From positions 3,472,501 through 3,536,500 of the forward strand of contig NZ_AP017312.1 in the NCBI RefSeq assembly GCF_002355375.1: a stretch of 64,000 bases of DNA. Direction: 5' to 3'. Below the pieces are notes generated by a model. The model was given only the letters and a program-made list of their open reading frames with translations, was not told where the DNA came from and did no database searches. Positions 63,090 through 64,000 of the stretch are shown in pieces. Position numbers and translations under genes: made by a program. The first letter of the stretch is position 1, and every line of letters begins with the position of its first letter. This DNA comes from Aneurinibacillus soli (GTDB lineage Bacteria > Bacillota > Bacilli > Aneurinibacillales > Aneurinibacillaceae).

Positions 63090-63467
63090 ATGACAGAACA
63101 AGACATTCGCCGCTTACTTGATCAGGCGCGACACGCCATTTTTCTCGGAGAAGAACTGCTAGCCGAAACACCTGCACTCACACAAGAGGACTATCTAGAT
63201 CAGTATGAAGCACGTACAGAGCGTAACCCGCTCCGTGAAAAAGAGCTGCTCAGACAAGCAATCACCCCACTGCTTGCTACATACCAGCATACATGGAAGA
63301 TGGATAACGCGGCAGCGGCCCTTATGACCGGAGACTCGCTCCCGGAGCCAGAAGACGAAACGGAGTGGCTAATGGAAATATACGATGAAATGATGAATAC
63401 TGATACCGAAGAGGAATGGGAACAACTCATCGGGCGTTTTATGCCTCGTTCCGATAAGGAGGCGTAA
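63090..63467 (+). CDS. Hypothetical acidic protein
   Basis: A 125-residue helical, Glu-rich soluble protein with many acidic clusters (PEPEDETEWLMEIYDEMM). No family recognised. The ATG at 63090 follows AAGGAG by 10 nt. It ends 9 bp before the PCYCGC lipoprotein and is probably co-transcribed with it. Confidence 0.6.
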   Translation: MTEQDIRRLLDQARHAIFLGEELLAETPALTQEDYLDQYEARTERNPLREKELLRQAITPLLATYQHTWKMDNAAAALMTGDSLPEPEDETEWLMEIYDEMMNTDTEEEWEQLIGRFMPRSDKEA

Positions 63468-63476
63468 AACATAAAA

Positions 63477-63992
63477 TTGAACCGGTTCTTTCACACAACA
63501 ACCATTTTACTTCTGCTTGCCACAGCCGGACTAACCGGCTGCTCGTCAGAGTCCGCTTCTAAAAGTCAGGACGAACATACAACGCATGACACCGGGCATG
63601 TCGCAGGAGATCTGATCGAGGAAACATCCGGTGCGAACAAGCTCCCCTCATTCCTTTCCAACATGGACCCACAGATTGCCCAGGTATATCAAGCAGTTGG
63701 TTACAACTATCAAACGGTTGAACATATGGCCTGCTACTGCGGCTGCGGCGAGAGCGTTGGCCACAAAAGCAACCGTGACTGCTTCATTCAGGAGATAAAG
63801 CCAAGCGGAGCCATCGTATGGAACTCACACGGAGCAACTTGCAATAACTGTCTTGAGATTGCTGCCGAATCGATCCTTATGAAATCCGAAGGCAAAAATC
63901 TGCGCGAGATTCGCACACATATCGATAATAAATACAAAGAAGGGTATGGTAAACCTACACCTACTCCTCTTCCAAACGAATCCAGTCTATAA
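63477..63992 (+). CDS. PCYCGC-motif lipoprotein
   Basis: A 171-residue exported protein from a TTG start, the GGAGG site overlapping the previous gene's end. A lipobox LTGC (Cys22) is followed by a His/Asp/Thr linker. The core ACYCGCGESVGHKSNRDCFI and later CNNCLEIA give the cysteine pattern of the PCYCGC family, found in Bacillales and probably binding metal or taking part in redox at the cell surface. Function is not established. Confidence 0.85.
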   Translation: MNRFFHTTTILLLLATAGLTGCSSESASKSQDEHTTHDTGHVAGDLIEETSGANKLPSFLSNMDPQIAQVYQAVGYNYQTVEHMACYCGCGESVGHKSNRDCFIQEIKPSGAIVWNSHGATCNNCLEIAAESILMKSEGKNLREIRTHIDNKYKEGYGKPTPTPLPNESSL

Positions 63993-64000
63993 ATAAGAGC

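Noticed and set aside
1-64000. tRNA, rRNA or CRISPR array
   Set aside because: No GGTTCGA-type T-loop with matching acceptor stems, no rRNA blocks and no regularly spaced direct repeats were noticed on reading.

Overview
The window looks like chromosome of a Gram-positive, Bacillales-type bacterium, most like the Brevibacillus/Aneurinibacillus group. This is inferred from strong AGGAGG-type ribosome binding sites, ATG/GTG/TTG starts, many lipoproteins with a lipobox, and Firmicutes-typical genes (SftA-type translocase, YqgQ, YcdB-domain proteins, PCYCGC lipoprotein, TenI-ThiO-ThiS-ThiG order, yybP-ykoY and TPP riboswitches). I saw no rRNA, tRNA or CRISPR array.

Region by region. 1-12.3 kb: a partial YcdB-type secreted protein, an SDR stress oxidoreductase, then one long minus-strand unit for aromatic acid catabolism. 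That unit reads GntR/FCD regulator, DapA-type aldolase, HpaE, HpaD, a complete Liv-type ABC transporter and a small FMN-barrel protein. Near-identical 14-bp palindromes sit before the regulator and before the first catabolic gene. 12.4-15.3 kb: a 29-residue membrane peptide, then moaA-moaC facing a MoeB/ThiF E1 enzyme. 15.4-23.4 kb: a second YcdB protein, an AT-rich patch of orphan genes with an AlkC/AlkD-like HEAT protein, sftA, a broken MerR-B12 regulator and two small orphans. 23.4-24.9 kb: a TnpB-only IS200/IS605 element. 24.9-35.5 kb: ilvD, an L,D-transpeptidase, an EamA transporter, feoA-feoB with Fur boxes, a beta-hydroxyacid dehydrogenase and a phosphodiesterase-like gene, with three copies of a large fold-back repeat between them. 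35.6-39.4 kb: a self-regulated HlyD/ABC/TetR efflux operon. 39.4-50.3 kb: an RsuA-type pseudouridine synthase, PBP1A, yqgQ, the queuosine genes queD-queE-queC-queF behind an unassigned structured leader, an inositol-phosphatase-like gene, a methyltransferase and a TerC transporter behind a Mn-sensing riboswitch. 50.5-64 kb: a metallopeptidase, a DEAD-box helicase, the TPP-riboswitch-controlled tenI-thiO-thiS-thiG operon, a GGDEF-EAL protein, citramalate synthase, a DUF3109 protein, a PCP_red-like small protein, a fourth fold-back repeat, an MFS transporter and a PCYCGC lipoprotein.

The most unusual signal is the family of four long fold-back repeats (28.3, 32.4, 32.7 and 61.4 kb). Three of them abut the 3' ends of unrelated minus-strand genes and merge with those genes' terminator hairpins. 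Other items of interest are the three-operator GntR/aromatic-acid regulon with its own Liv transporter, the TnpB element with a readable predicted guide, and the queD leader, which does not show the preQ1-I signature.
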